From an uncultured Clostridia bacterium (GTDB lineage Bacteria > Bacillota > Clostridia > Christensenellales > Pumilibacteraceae), in assembly GCA_934277845.1 (NCBI GenBank), contig CAKQVV010000051.1:1-10780 (forward strand): 10,780 nucleotides of DNA. Reading direction: 5' to 3'. The notes beneath the pieces were generated by a model. It did not search any database, had not been told where the DNA came from, and was given only the letters and a program-made list of their open reading frames with translations. Position numbers and translations under genes: made by a program. Below are positions 1 through 6,607 of the stretch, one piece after another. Positions within the stretch are counted from its first letter, which is position 1. The number at the start of each line of letters is the position of its first letter.

Positions 1-463
1 GGTGACGGCAGGACAAAGTGTAATAATGAAGGGCAATGCGGTCAAGGTTCGCCGCATTTATAACGACAAAGTGGTGACGGGTTTTGCAGGTACCGTTGCC
101 GACGCTTTTACGCTCAGCGAAAAATTTGAAGAAATGCTCAATAAATATAGCGGAAATCTTATGAGAAGCGCGGTTGCGCTTGCTCAGCTTTGGCGCGGAG
201 ATAAAGGGCTTCGCCAGTTGGAAGCCATGATGATCGTGGCAGATGCGACCGACATGCTCGTGCTTTCCGGCGTAGGGGACGTTATTCAGCCAGAAAACGG
301 CGTTTGCGCGATCGGAAGCGGCGGAAACTATGCGCTCGCAGCGGCGAGAGCACTGATAAGAAACACGAAGATGAGCGCGAAAAATATAGCGATAGAAGCA
401 ATGAAAGTCGCAAGCGAAATTTGCGTTTTCACCAATGATCATATTACGGTTGAGGAGGTTTAA
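1..463 (+). CDS. hslV: HslV (ClpQ) peptidase subunit of the HslUV protease, 5' end missing
   Basis: Proteolytic subunit of the cytoplasmic ATP-dependent HslUV (ClpQY) protease, which degrades misfolded and regulatory proteins fed to it by HslU. The visible 153 codons match the family from about mature residue 20 to the C-terminus: the VIMKG stretch, KVRRIYNDKV, GFAG, FTLSEKFEEML, and the glycine-rich AIGSGGNYALAAARAL, ending CVFTNDHITVEEV. The Lys at codon 15 of the fragment aligns with the active-site Lys33 of E. coli HslV. The catalytic N-terminal Thr/Ser and roughly 20 residues lie before the window. The GTG at 2-4 is the internal Val of the family's GDGQ-V-T motif and not a start codon; base 1 is the last base of the preceding codon. 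The sequence resembles the Bacillus ClpQ form more than the E. coli form. It ends 3 nt before hslU, and the hslU ribosome binding site lies inside its last codons. Confidence 0.95.
   Translation, partial: VTAGQSVIMKGNAVKVRRIYNDKVVTGFAGTVADAFTLSEKFEEMLNKYSGNLMRSAVALAQLWRGDKGLRQLEAMMIVADATDMLVLSGVGDVIQPENGVCAIGSGGNYALAAARALIRNTKMSAKNIAIEAMKVASEICVFTNDHITVEEV
452..458 (+). promoter_or_regulatory. Ribosome binding site of hslU, deciding a TTG start
   Basis: GAGGAGG at 452-458 lies inside the 3' end of hslV, 8 nt before TTG at 467. A strong Shine-Dalgarno at proper spacing supports the TTG as the hslU start. The predicted N-terminus MKNELTPKQIVSELD also lines up with the start of known HslU proteins. 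Confidence 0.8.
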
Positions 464-466
464 CGC

Positions 467-1786
467 TTGAAAAACGAACTTACGCCGAAACAAATAGTTT
501 CGGAACTTGACAGATATATCATCGGACAAAGCGACGCAAAACGTGCCGTCGCGATAGCACTTCGTAATCGTTTCAGACGCGCGCAGCTTCCCGACGAGAT
601 TCGCGAGGAAATTACGCCGAAGAACATAATTATGCAAGGGCCAACGGGCGTAGGCAAAACCGAAATCGCACGTCGTTTGGCAAAACTCGTCAGAGCGCCG
701 TTTGTCAAGGTGGAAGCGACCAAATTTACCGAGGTCGGTTATGTCGGGCGCGACGTAGAATCGATGATCCGCGATCTTGTGGAAGTTTCCATTCGCCTCG
801 TTAAAGACGAGCGAATGGCGGAAATCGAGGAAAAATCGCGTGTGGTTGCGGAAAAGAAAATTGTCGACGCGATTGCTTCGGCACGGAAAAAGAAACTGAC
901 CGACACTCCAGAAGAGGCGATAAGGGCAGGCGTCGAAAGCGAACTTCGCGAAGGTAAACTCGACGGACACATGCTGGAAATCGAGGTCGACGAGTCCGCT
1001 AAGCCTATGGAAATAATTCCGGGAAGCGGAGCGGAACTTAATCTCGGCGACATTTTCGGCGGTATGATTCCGAAACGTAAAAAGAAACGTAAAGTTACCG
1101 TCAAACAGGCGTTGAAGATACTTACCGACGAGGAAAGCGAAAAACATATAGACACCGACAGCCTTAATTCCGAAGGGCTTGTACGTGCCGAACAGGACGG
1201 AATAATCTTTATCGACGAAATCGACAAGATCGCATCGTCCGGCGGGAGAAGCAGCGGTCCGGACGTTTCGAGAGAAGGCGTTCAACGCGATATTCTGCCT
1301 ATTGTAGAGGGTTGTACCGTAATGACAAAGTACGGTGCGATAAAGACGGACTATATTTTGTTTATTGCGTCCGGCGCGTTCCAGGTCAGCAGCGTGCACG
1401 ATCTGATTCCCGAACTTCAGGGAAGATTCCCGATTCAGGTCGAACTCAAAAGTCTTACCGCCGCCGATTTCGTGAATATTTTTACCGTTCCCGAAAACGC
1501 GATTACTCGTCAGTATAAGTACTTGCTCGGCGTTGATAATATCAATCTTGACTTTACCGACGACGCAATCGAAGAAATGGCTGAAATAGCCGCGCTCGAA
1601 AACGAAACGGGCGAGGACATCGGCGCGAGAAGGTTGCATACCATTATGGAAAGTCTGCTCGATGATCTGAGTTTCAATGCGGGCGGAGATCACCCGGCGG
1701 TTGATGTGACGATCGACAAGAAGTACGTCGACGATCATCTTTCCAAGCAAGTCAGAAAGCACGATCTCAAGAAATTCATTCTTTAA
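467..1786 (+). CDS. hslU: HslU (ClpY) AAA+ unfoldase of the HslUV protease
   Basis: Hexameric AAA+ ATPase that unfolds substrates and threads them into the HslV chamber. At 439 residues it is close to the 443 of E. coli HslU. Visible in order: N-terminal LTPKQIVSELDRYIIGQ; Walker A GPTGVGKT at 58-65; pore loop GYVG at 91-94; a charged I-domain at about 105-240 with a basic IPKRKKKRK patch (201-209); Walker B IIFIDEIDK at 246-254; SSGPDVSREGVQRDILP at 262-278; the LQGRFP segment with a likely arginine finger at R320; sensor-2 region IGARRLHT at 385-392; and the C-terminal tail ending KKFIL, which in this family docks into HslV. The start is TTG, chosen from the upstream GAGGAGG and family alignment. 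It is co-transcribed with hslV (3-nt gap) and probably with hisS (26-nt gap). All key ATPase motifs are intact. Confidence 0.97.
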   Translation: MKNELTPKQIVSELDRYIIGQSDAKRAVAIALRNRFRRAQLPDEIREEITPKNIIMQGPTGVGKTEIARRLAKLVRAPFVKVEATKFTEVGYVGRDVESMIRDLVEVSIRLVKDERMAEIEEKSRVVAEKKIVDAIASARKKKLTDTPEEAIRAGVESELREGKLDGHMLEIEVDESAKPMEIIPGSGAELNLGDIFGGMIPKRKKKRKVTVKQALKILTDEESEKHIDTDSLNSEGLVRAEQDGIIFIDEIDKIASSGGRSSGPDVSREGVQRDILPIVEGCTVMTKYGAIKTDYILFIASGAFQVSSVHDLIPELQGRFPIQVELKSLTAADFVNIFTVPENAITRQYKYLLGVDNINLDFTDDAIEEMAEIAALENETGEDIGARRLHTIMESLLDDLSFNAGGDHPAVDVTIDKKYVDDHLSKQVRKHDLKKFIL

Positions 1787-1802
1787 ACGCCGCTTGCGTT
1801 TG

Positions 1803-1807
1803 TGGAG
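1803..1807 (+). promoter_or_regulatory. Ribosome binding site of hisS
   Basis: TGGAG at 1803-1807 lies 5 nt before ATG 1813, in the 26-nt gap after hslU. The gap is too short for a separate terminator and promoter, and none is visible, so hisS is probably transcribed from upstream. Confidence 0.55.
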
Positions 1808-1812
1808 CAACT

Positions 1813-3069
1813 ATGATTAACATACCGAAAGGAACAAAGGATGTACTTCCGTCAGAAAGTTATAAATGGCAATACGTAGAAAGTATGGCAAGAAAAGCGG
1901 CGCATCTTTACGGTTTCCGCGAGATCCGTACGCCGGTATTCGAGCATACCGAACTTTTTACGCGTTCCATCGGTGACGATACAGACGTAGTAAAAAAAGA
2001 AATGTATACTTTTCTCGATAAAGGAGATCGTTCCATTACGTTGAAGCCGGAAGGAACCGCTCCTGTGGCGCGTTCGTTTGTGGAAAACGCGCTCGACGCA
2101 TTGTCGTTACCACTGAAAATGTATTACATAACTCCGGTTTTCCGCTATGAGAATCCGCAGGCAGGCAGACTACGCGAGCATCATCAATTCGGTGTCGAGT
2201 TGTACGGCGGCGATAACGCGGCACTCGATTACGAAGTGATCAGTTTGGCGCATACGTTCTTGTCGAGTATCGGCGTTACCGGTCTTATACTTAATCTTAA
2301 CAGTATCGGTTGCGAAAATTGCAGAGGTAAGTATAACGAAGCATTGAAATCTTATCTCGCCGGTAAACTTAACGAAATGTGCCCGACATGCAGAGAGCGA
2401 TTCGAGCGTAACCCTTTGAGAATCCTTGATTGCAAAGTCGATGGGTGCAAGAAGATTGTTGAAGGAGCCCCGAAAATTCTCGATTATATTTGTGACGATT
2501 GCAAGACGCACATGACCGAACTGGAAACATTGCTGAAGCGCGGCGGAATCGATTACGTTATAAACCCGAATATCGTACGCGGACTTGACTATTACACAAA
2601 AACCGTGTTCGAGTTCGTTACGACCGCGCTCGGATCGCAAGGTACTGTTTGTGGCGGCGGCAGATACAATCACCTTGTAGAATCGGTCGGAGGTAAACCT
2701 ACGCCGTGCGTAGGCTTCGGACTTGGACTCGAAAGGCTGTTGATGCTCCTTGATTCTATAGGCGTAAAGATCGAAAACAACGACCGTCCGGACATATTTG
2801 TATTGAGTCAGAATCCCGGACTTACTGATAAGTGTCGCGTGATCGTGGCAAATCTTCGTAAAAACGGAGTTGCCGCAGATACCGATAATACGGGCAGAAG
2901 CCTCAAAGCGCAGTTCAGATATGCGGATAAACTGGACGCAAAGTTTGCCGTCGTGATCGGCGATACGGAAGCGTCGACCGGAGTCGTTACGGTTAAAAAA
3001 CTTGCGGACGGAACCGGCGAAGAAACAACGATTGACAACTTGGTAAACTACATTTTGGAGAGAAGATAA
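1813..3069 (+). CDS. hisS: Histidyl-tRNA synthetase
   Basis: Cytoplasmic class II aminoacyl-tRNA synthetase that charges tRNA-His with histidine at the cost of ATP. At 418 residues it has the usual bacterial length. Visible: N-terminal IPKGTKDVLP (4-13); TLKPEGTAPVAR (76-87), part of the active site; motif 2 FRYENPQAGRLREHHQFG (110-127); the histidine-specific RGLDYYTKTVFEF (256-268); GGGRYNHLV (281-289); and motif 3 GFGLGLERLL (301-310). The C-terminal part, about 325-418, fits the anticodon-binding domain, with GRSLKAQFRYADK (361-373) typical of the family. The insertion at about 160-235 has eight cysteines (167, 170, 190, 193, 207, 212, 227, 230), several as CxxC pairs, which could hold a metal; that is inference. 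ATG 1813 has a Shine-Dalgarno and gives the family N-terminus. The stop overlaps the aspS start by 1 nt (TAATG). Confidence 0.97.
   Translation: MINIPKGTKDVLPSESYKWQYVESMARKAAHLYGFREIRTPVFEHTELFTRSIGDDTDVVKKEMYTFLDKGDRSITLKPEGTAPVARSFVENALDALSLPLKMYYITPVFRYENPQAGRLREHHQFGVELYGGDNAALDYEVISLAHTFLSSIGVTGLILNLNSIGCENCRGKYNEALKSYLAGKLNEMCPTCRERFERNPLRILDCKVDGCKKIVEGAPKILDYICDDCKTHMTELETLLKRGGIDYVINPNIVRGLDYYTKTVFEFVTTALGSQGTVCGGGRYNHLVESVGGKPTPCVGFGLGLERLLMLLDSIGVKIENNDRPDIFVLSQNPGLTDKCRVIVANLRKNGVAADTDNTGRSLKAQFRYADKLDAKFAVVIGDTEASTGVVTVKKLADGTGEETTIDNLVNYILERR
3057..3062 (+). promoter_or_regulatory. Ribosome binding site of aspS inside hisS
   Basis: GGAGAG at 3057-3062 sits in the last codons of hisS, 6 nt before the aspS ATG at 3069. 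With the TAATG overlap this fits coupled translation of the two synthetases. Confidence 0.65.
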
Positions 3070-4868
3070 TGTCAGAGTTTTTGGGACACATGAAAAGGAC
3101 CGATTACTGCGGTGAAATCACCACCGCCGAAATCGGTAAAGAACTCACCGTTATGGGGTGGGCGGCAAAGAGAAGAGATTTAGGCGGACTGATTTTCGTT
3201 GATCTTCGCGATCGTACCGGTATAATTCAGGTCGTTTTCGACGCATCTATTGCTACTAAAGAAAGTTTTACGAAAGCAGAAAGCATCAGATCCGAGTATG
3301 TTCTTGCGGTTACCGGTAAACTGAGAAGTCGTGGAGCGGATGCCATTAACCCGAAACTTTCGACAGGTAAAGTCGAACTCGTTGCGGAAGAAATGCGTAT
3401 TCTTTCCGATGCCGATACTCCGCCTTTTGCGATCGAAGACAATTCCGCAACCAACGAAGCGATAAGACTTAAATACAGATACCTCGATCTTCGCAACGCG
3501 TCGTATCAGGAGCGTTTCAAACTTCGCAGCAAAGTTTGCAACGTAGTCAGGAATTACTTTATCGATAATAACTTCTTGGAAATCGAAACGCCTTTCCTGG
3601 GCAAGTCTACGCCGGAAGGCGCTCGAGATTACCTCGTGCCGTCCAGAGTACACCCCGGCGAATTTTATGCCCTTCCTCAGTCGCCGCAACTTTACAAACA
3701 ACTTTTGATGATCGGCGGATTCGATCGATACTTTCAGATCGCGAGATGCTTTCGCGACGAAGATTTGCGTGCAAACCGCCAGCCGGAATTTACCCAGATC
3801 GATATGGAAATGTCTTTCGTCGACGACGAAGAGGACGTAATGGGTGTTGCGGAAGGACTCGTCAGAAAGGTGTTCAAAGAATGTATTAACTATGACCTGC
3901 CCGAAAAGATCAGAAGGATGACCTATGCCGAGGCTATGTCGCGTTTCGGCTCCGATAAACCCGACACCCGATTCGGGTTGGAACTTCAAGACATTTCCGA
4001 TCTTGTTGAAGATTGCGGGTTTCAGGTATTTACTTCCGCGGTCAGAAACGGCGGCAGCGTGAGAATGATCAACGCAAAAGGATTCTACAAAAGCGGCAAT
4101 CCGGTTCTTTCCCGTCGTGACGTAGACGCGTTGGGCGAATTCGTCAAAACTTATCGCGCGCGCGGTCTTGCCTGGATAGCAGTGAAAGAGGAAGGACTTC
4201 AATCCGCTATTACAAAATTCATGGACGATGCGACCGTAAAGGCGATACTCGATCGTGCGAATGCGGAAGTCGGAGATATTATTTTCTTCGTTGCCGATAA
4301 AAACGACGTTGTATTCGCGTCGCTGGGCGCGCTCCGTCTGCACCTTGCCGAAATTGCCGGACTCATCGACGACAGTTACTATGACATCTTGTGGGTTACC
4401 GAATTTCCGATGCTCGAATGGAGCGAGGAAGAGAAACGGTGCGTAGCCGTTCATCATCCGTTCACATCGCCTAAAACCGAAGACTTGCCGCTTCTCGACG
4501 CCGAGCCGCTTAAAGTGCGCGCAAAAGCCTATGACCTCGTAATCAACGGGCAGGAAGCCGGCGGCGGCAGCATCAGAATTCACTCGCGCGAAATTCAGAA
4601 GAAGATGTTCAATGTGCTTGGTTTTACCGACGAGCAGATCGAGGAACGATTCGGATTCTTTATCGGTGCGTTTAATTACGGTACGCCTCCGCACGGCGGT
4701 CTTGCATTCGGTCTTGACAGACTTATTATGCTTCTTAGCAAAACCGACAATATCAAGGACGTAATTGCGTTCCCGAAAGTACAGAACGCTTCCGATCTTA
4801 TGACCGACGCGCCGTCCGCAGTCGAACCTAAGCAGTTGAAAGAATTGTCCATCAAAATCAATGAGTGA
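3069..4868 (+). CDS. aspS: Aspartyl-tRNA synthetase, bacterial type
   Basis: Class IIb synthetase that charges tRNA-Asp in the cytoplasm. At 599 residues it has the length of the bacterial type, which carries the extra GAD domain. Visible: N-terminal OB-fold anticodon domain at about 10-115 (GWAAKRRDLGGLIFVDLRDR, 31-50); motif 1 region at 160-177; GKSTPEGARDYLVPSR (178-193); QSPQLYKQLLM (204-214); motif 2 with FRDEDLRANRQPEFTQIDME (228-247); GAD insertion at about 300-425; HHPFTSPK (462-469); and motif 3 GGLAFGLDRLIML (543-555). The residue after RRD is Leu38, where several non-discriminating AspRS have His. That hints at tRNA-Asp-specific charging but does not prove it, because Bacillus enzymes with Leu here are reported to retain tRNA-Asn recognition. 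It overlaps hisS by 1 nt and the next gene by 8 nt. In-frame TTA, CTA and TCA codons are absent from 3180 to the stop. Confidence 0.98.
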   Translation: MSEFLGHMKRTDYCGEITTAEIGKELTVMGWAAKRRDLGGLIFVDLRDRTGIIQVVFDASIATKESFTKAESIRSEYVLAVTGKLRSRGADAINPKLSTGKVELVAEEMRILSDADTPPFAIEDNSATNEAIRLKYRYLDLRNASYQERFKLRSKVCNVVRNYFIDNNFLEIETPFLGKSTPEGARDYLVPSRVHPGEFYALPQSPQLYKQLLMIGGFDRYFQIARCFRDEDLRANRQPEFTQIDMEMSFVDDEEDVMGVAEGLVRKVFKECINYDLPEKIRRMTYAEAMSRFGSDKPDTRFGLELQDISDLVEDCGFQVFTSAVRNGGSVRMINAKGFYKSGNPVLSRRDVDALGEFVKTYRARGLAWIAVKEEGLQSAITKFMDDATVKAILDRANAEVGDIIFFVADKNDVVFASLGALRLHLAEIAGLIDDSYYDILWVTEFPMLEWSEEEKRCVAVHHPFTSPKTEDLPLLDAEPLKVRAKAYDLVINGQEAGGGSIRIHSREIQKKMFNVLGFTDEQIEERFGFFIGAFNYGTPPHGGLAFGLDRLIMLLSKTDNIKDVIAFPKVQNASDLMTDAPSAVEPKQLKELSIKINE

Positions 4869-5292
4869 TTGCGAAAAACTTTCCGGCAAAGTCGTGCGTC
4901 TGAAAAACTCTGTCGCTTACGTCGAAATCGAACGGTCGCAGGAATGTGCAGGCTGTAAGGCATGTGCGCTTGCGGCAAAGAAGAGTACTACGCTTTCGGC
5001 GAAGAATGATGCCGGAGCAAATACAGGCGACGAAGTTTTAGTTGTTCTCGCTCCGCAAAAGCCGCTGATCGCAACGCTGATGTTGTTTATATTGCCGCTT
5101 GTGCTGATGGTAATCTCGATAGTCGTAGCATTACGTTTCGATCAAAGCGAAATCATGCTTGCACTTTACGCATTTTGCGGTATTGCCGTCGGATTTTTGA
5201 TCGCGTTTGTTTTCGACAAGTTATACTACTCAAAAAAATATGTTTCGCACGTTATCGAAATTTTGAATACACGACAAGGAGATAATATATGA
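4861..5292 (+). CDS. RseC/MucC-family membrane protein (SoxR-reducing-system type)
   Basis: Small protein of 143 residues with the RseC/MucC layout: a soluble N-terminal part with a GKVVRLKNSVAYVEIER strand pattern, a cysteine cluster CX2CX2C (C29, C32, C35; another Cys at 4), then two hydrophobic helices at about 69-91 and 98-119, and a short basic/polar tail. In Proteobacteria RseC acts with RseA or with the Rsx electron-transfer complex that reduces SoxR; in anaerobes relatives occur near Rnf genes. Neither partner is visible here, so the function in this organism is unknown. A redox or metal role for the cysteines is inference. ATG 4861 overlaps the end of aspS by 8 nt, has no clear Shine-Dalgarno of its own, and is probably translated by coupling. 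Its stop overlaps the glyA start by 4 nt (ATGA). The family call is from pattern recognition of cysteine cluster plus two helices. Confidence 0.8.
   Translation: MSDCEKLSGKVVRLKNSVAYVEIERSQECAGCKACALAAKKSTTLSAKNDAGANTGDEVLVVLAPQKPLIATLMLFILPLVLMVISIVVALRFDQSEIMLALYAFCGIAVGFLIAFVFDKLYYSKKYVSHVIEILNTRQGDNI
5276..5281 (+). promoter_or_regulatory. Ribosome binding site of glyA
   Basis: AAGGAG at 5276-5281 lies inside the 3' end of the RseC-like gene, 7 nt before ATG 5289. The stop and start codons share ATGA (5289-5292), the typical sign of translational coupling. Confidence 0.75.
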
Positions 5293-6542
5293 TAGACCTC
5301 AAACTCGTTGCGTCCGTTGACCCTGCCGTTGCGGCTTCAATGAAACGCGAACTTACCCGTCAACAAAGCAATATCGAACTTATCGCGAGCGAAAATTTCG
5401 TCAGCCCCGCAGTTATGGCTGCTGTAGGTTCGCACCTTACCAACAAGTACGCCGAGGGCTATCCCGGAAAACGCTATTACGGTGGATGCGTGTACGTCGA
5501 CGAGGTGGAAAATCTTGCGATCGAACGTGCTAAAAAACTGTTCGGATGCGAACATGCTAACGTTCAGCCTCATAGCGGCGCAAACGCAAACCTCGCAACT
5601 TTCTTCGCGCTTCTTAATGTAGGTGATACGGTGCTCAGTATGAGCCTTGCTCACGGCGGACATCTTTCGCACGGCAGTCCGGTGAATATTTCCGGTAAGG
5701 AATATAACATCGTTTCCTACGGCGTTGACGACGTAACCGAAACTATAGATTACGACAAGCTCGAAGAACTTGCGCTCGCGCACAAACCGAAACTTATTCT
5801 TGCCGGAGCGAGCGCGTACCCGAGAATTATCGATTTCAAGCGTATTCGCGAAATTGCAGATAAAGCGGGCGCGTATATGATGGTCGACATCGCGCATATA
5901 GCGGGACTTGTGGTTGCCGGACTTCATCCGTCGCCGGTGCCTTATGCAGACGTCGTTACGACTACGACGCATAAAACGTTGAGAGGCCCCAGAGGCGGTA
6001 TGATTATGTGCAAAGCAGAACTTGCTAAACAAATAGACAAAGCCGTTTTCCCGGGCACTCAGGGCGGACCGCTTATGCACGTTATTGCGGGTAAGGCGGT
6101 GGCTTTTGAGGAAGCACTCGGCGACGACTTCAAAGAATATCAGAAGCAGATCGTAAAGAACGCCGCCGCGCTTGCCGATTCACTTATGAAAAACGGTATC
6201 AGCCTTGTTTCCGGCGGCACGGACAATCACCTTATGCTTGTAAAACTTGCCGATCAGAATACGACCGGTAAAGAAATCGAGCGGCTTCTTGACGAATGTA
6301 ATATTACCGTCAACAAAAACTCGATACCGAACGATCCGCAAAGCCCGTTTATTACCAGCGGAATACGCCTCGGTACACCGGCAGCAACCACTCGCGGATT
6401 TAAGGAAGAGCAAATGACGATAATCGGCAACCTGATCGCTTCGGTAATCAAGAATAAAGAAGAAGCGGTTCCGGTCGTGAAAGCGGAAGTTAAAAAACTT
6501 TGCGACGCGTTCCCGCTTTACGAAAATTTAGATAATATGTAA
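5289..6542 (+). CDS. glyA: Serine hydroxymethyltransferase
   Basis: PLP enzyme that interconverts serine plus tetrahydrofolate with glycine plus 5,10-methylene-tetrahydrofolate, the main source of one-carbon units. At 417 residues it matches E. coli GlyA in length. Visible: ELTRQQSNIELIASENFVS (21-39); NKYAEGYPGKRYYGG (52-66), substrate and cofactor contacts; PHSGANAN (94-101); AHGGHLSHG (121-129); MVDIAHIAGL (198-207) with the PLP-ring Asp200 and His203; the TTTTHKTLRGPRGG block (224-237) whose Lys229 forms the Schiff base with PLP; FPGTQGGPLMH (254-264); and SGIRLGTPAATTRGF (357-371), where Arg360 should bind the substrate carboxylate. All catalytic residues seem intact. It is the last gene of the packed run and is followed by hairpins. 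No glycine riboswitch or other leader element is present, as there is no gap before it. Confidence 0.98.
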   Translation: MIDLKLVASVDPAVAASMKRELTRQQSNIELIASENFVSPAVMAAVGSHLTNKYAEGYPGKRYYGGCVYVDEVENLAIERAKKLFGCEHANVQPHSGANANLATFFALLNVGDTVLSMSLAHGGHLSHGSPVNISGKEYNIVSYGVDDVTETIDYDKLEELALAHKPKLILAGASAYPRIIDFKRIREIADKAGAYMMVDIAHIAGLVVAGLHPSPVPYADVVTTTTHKTLRGPRGGMIMCKAELAKQIDKAVFPGTQGGPLMHVIAGKAVAFEEALGDDFKEYQKQIVKNAAALADSLMKNGISLVSGGTDNHLMLVKLADQNTTGKEIERLLDECNITVNKNSIPNDPQSPFITSGIRLGTPAATTRGFKEEQMTIIGNLIASVIKNKEEAVPVVKAEVKKLCDAFPLYENLDNM

Positions 6543-6545
6543 AAA

Positions 6546-6560
6546 TTCTCTACGGGAGAA
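6546..6560 (+). repeat. Small hairpin after glyA
   Basis: TTCTC (6546-6550) pairs with GAGAA (6556-6560) around the loop TACGG. It starts 3 nt after the glyA stop, is preceded by AAAAA (6541-6545) and lies 1 nt before the larger hairpin. It could stabilise the mRNA 3' end or help termination. On the opposite strand the A run would read as a T run after the hairpin, but no minus-strand gene is seen to need it. Confidence 0.45.
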
Positions 6561-6561
6561 C

Positions 6562-6595
6562 AGTCCGGATTTCTTAAAAAGTTTTCCGGACTTTT
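6562..6595 (+). terminator. Rho-independent terminator after glyA
   Basis: AGTCCGGA (6562-6569) is a perfect 8-bp inverted match to TCCGGACT (6585-6592). The 15-nt loop may fold further through CTT/AAG. The stem ends directly in TTTT (6592-6595) followed by ACTAA. The T run is short, so termination may be partial, letting some transcript run into the comEC-like gene 12 nt further on. Confidence 0.7.
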
Positions 6596-6607
6596 ACTAA
6601 AGACGAA

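Noticed and set aside
2..4. GTG as the start codon of hslV
   Set aside because: The codon aligns with the internal Val of the conserved GDGQVT motif. The catalytic N-terminus must lie upstream of the window.
3180..4889. Long minus-strand open frame (569 codons) opposite aspS
   Set aside because: It is in exact codon register with aspS, its translation resembles no family I know, it has no Shine-Dalgarno and begins at a TTG. It is explained by absence of TTA, CTA and TCA in aspS.
5337..6080. Minus-strand open frame of 247 codons opposite glyA
   Set aside because: Same register effect as for aspS; glyA is an unambiguous full-length gene on the other strand.
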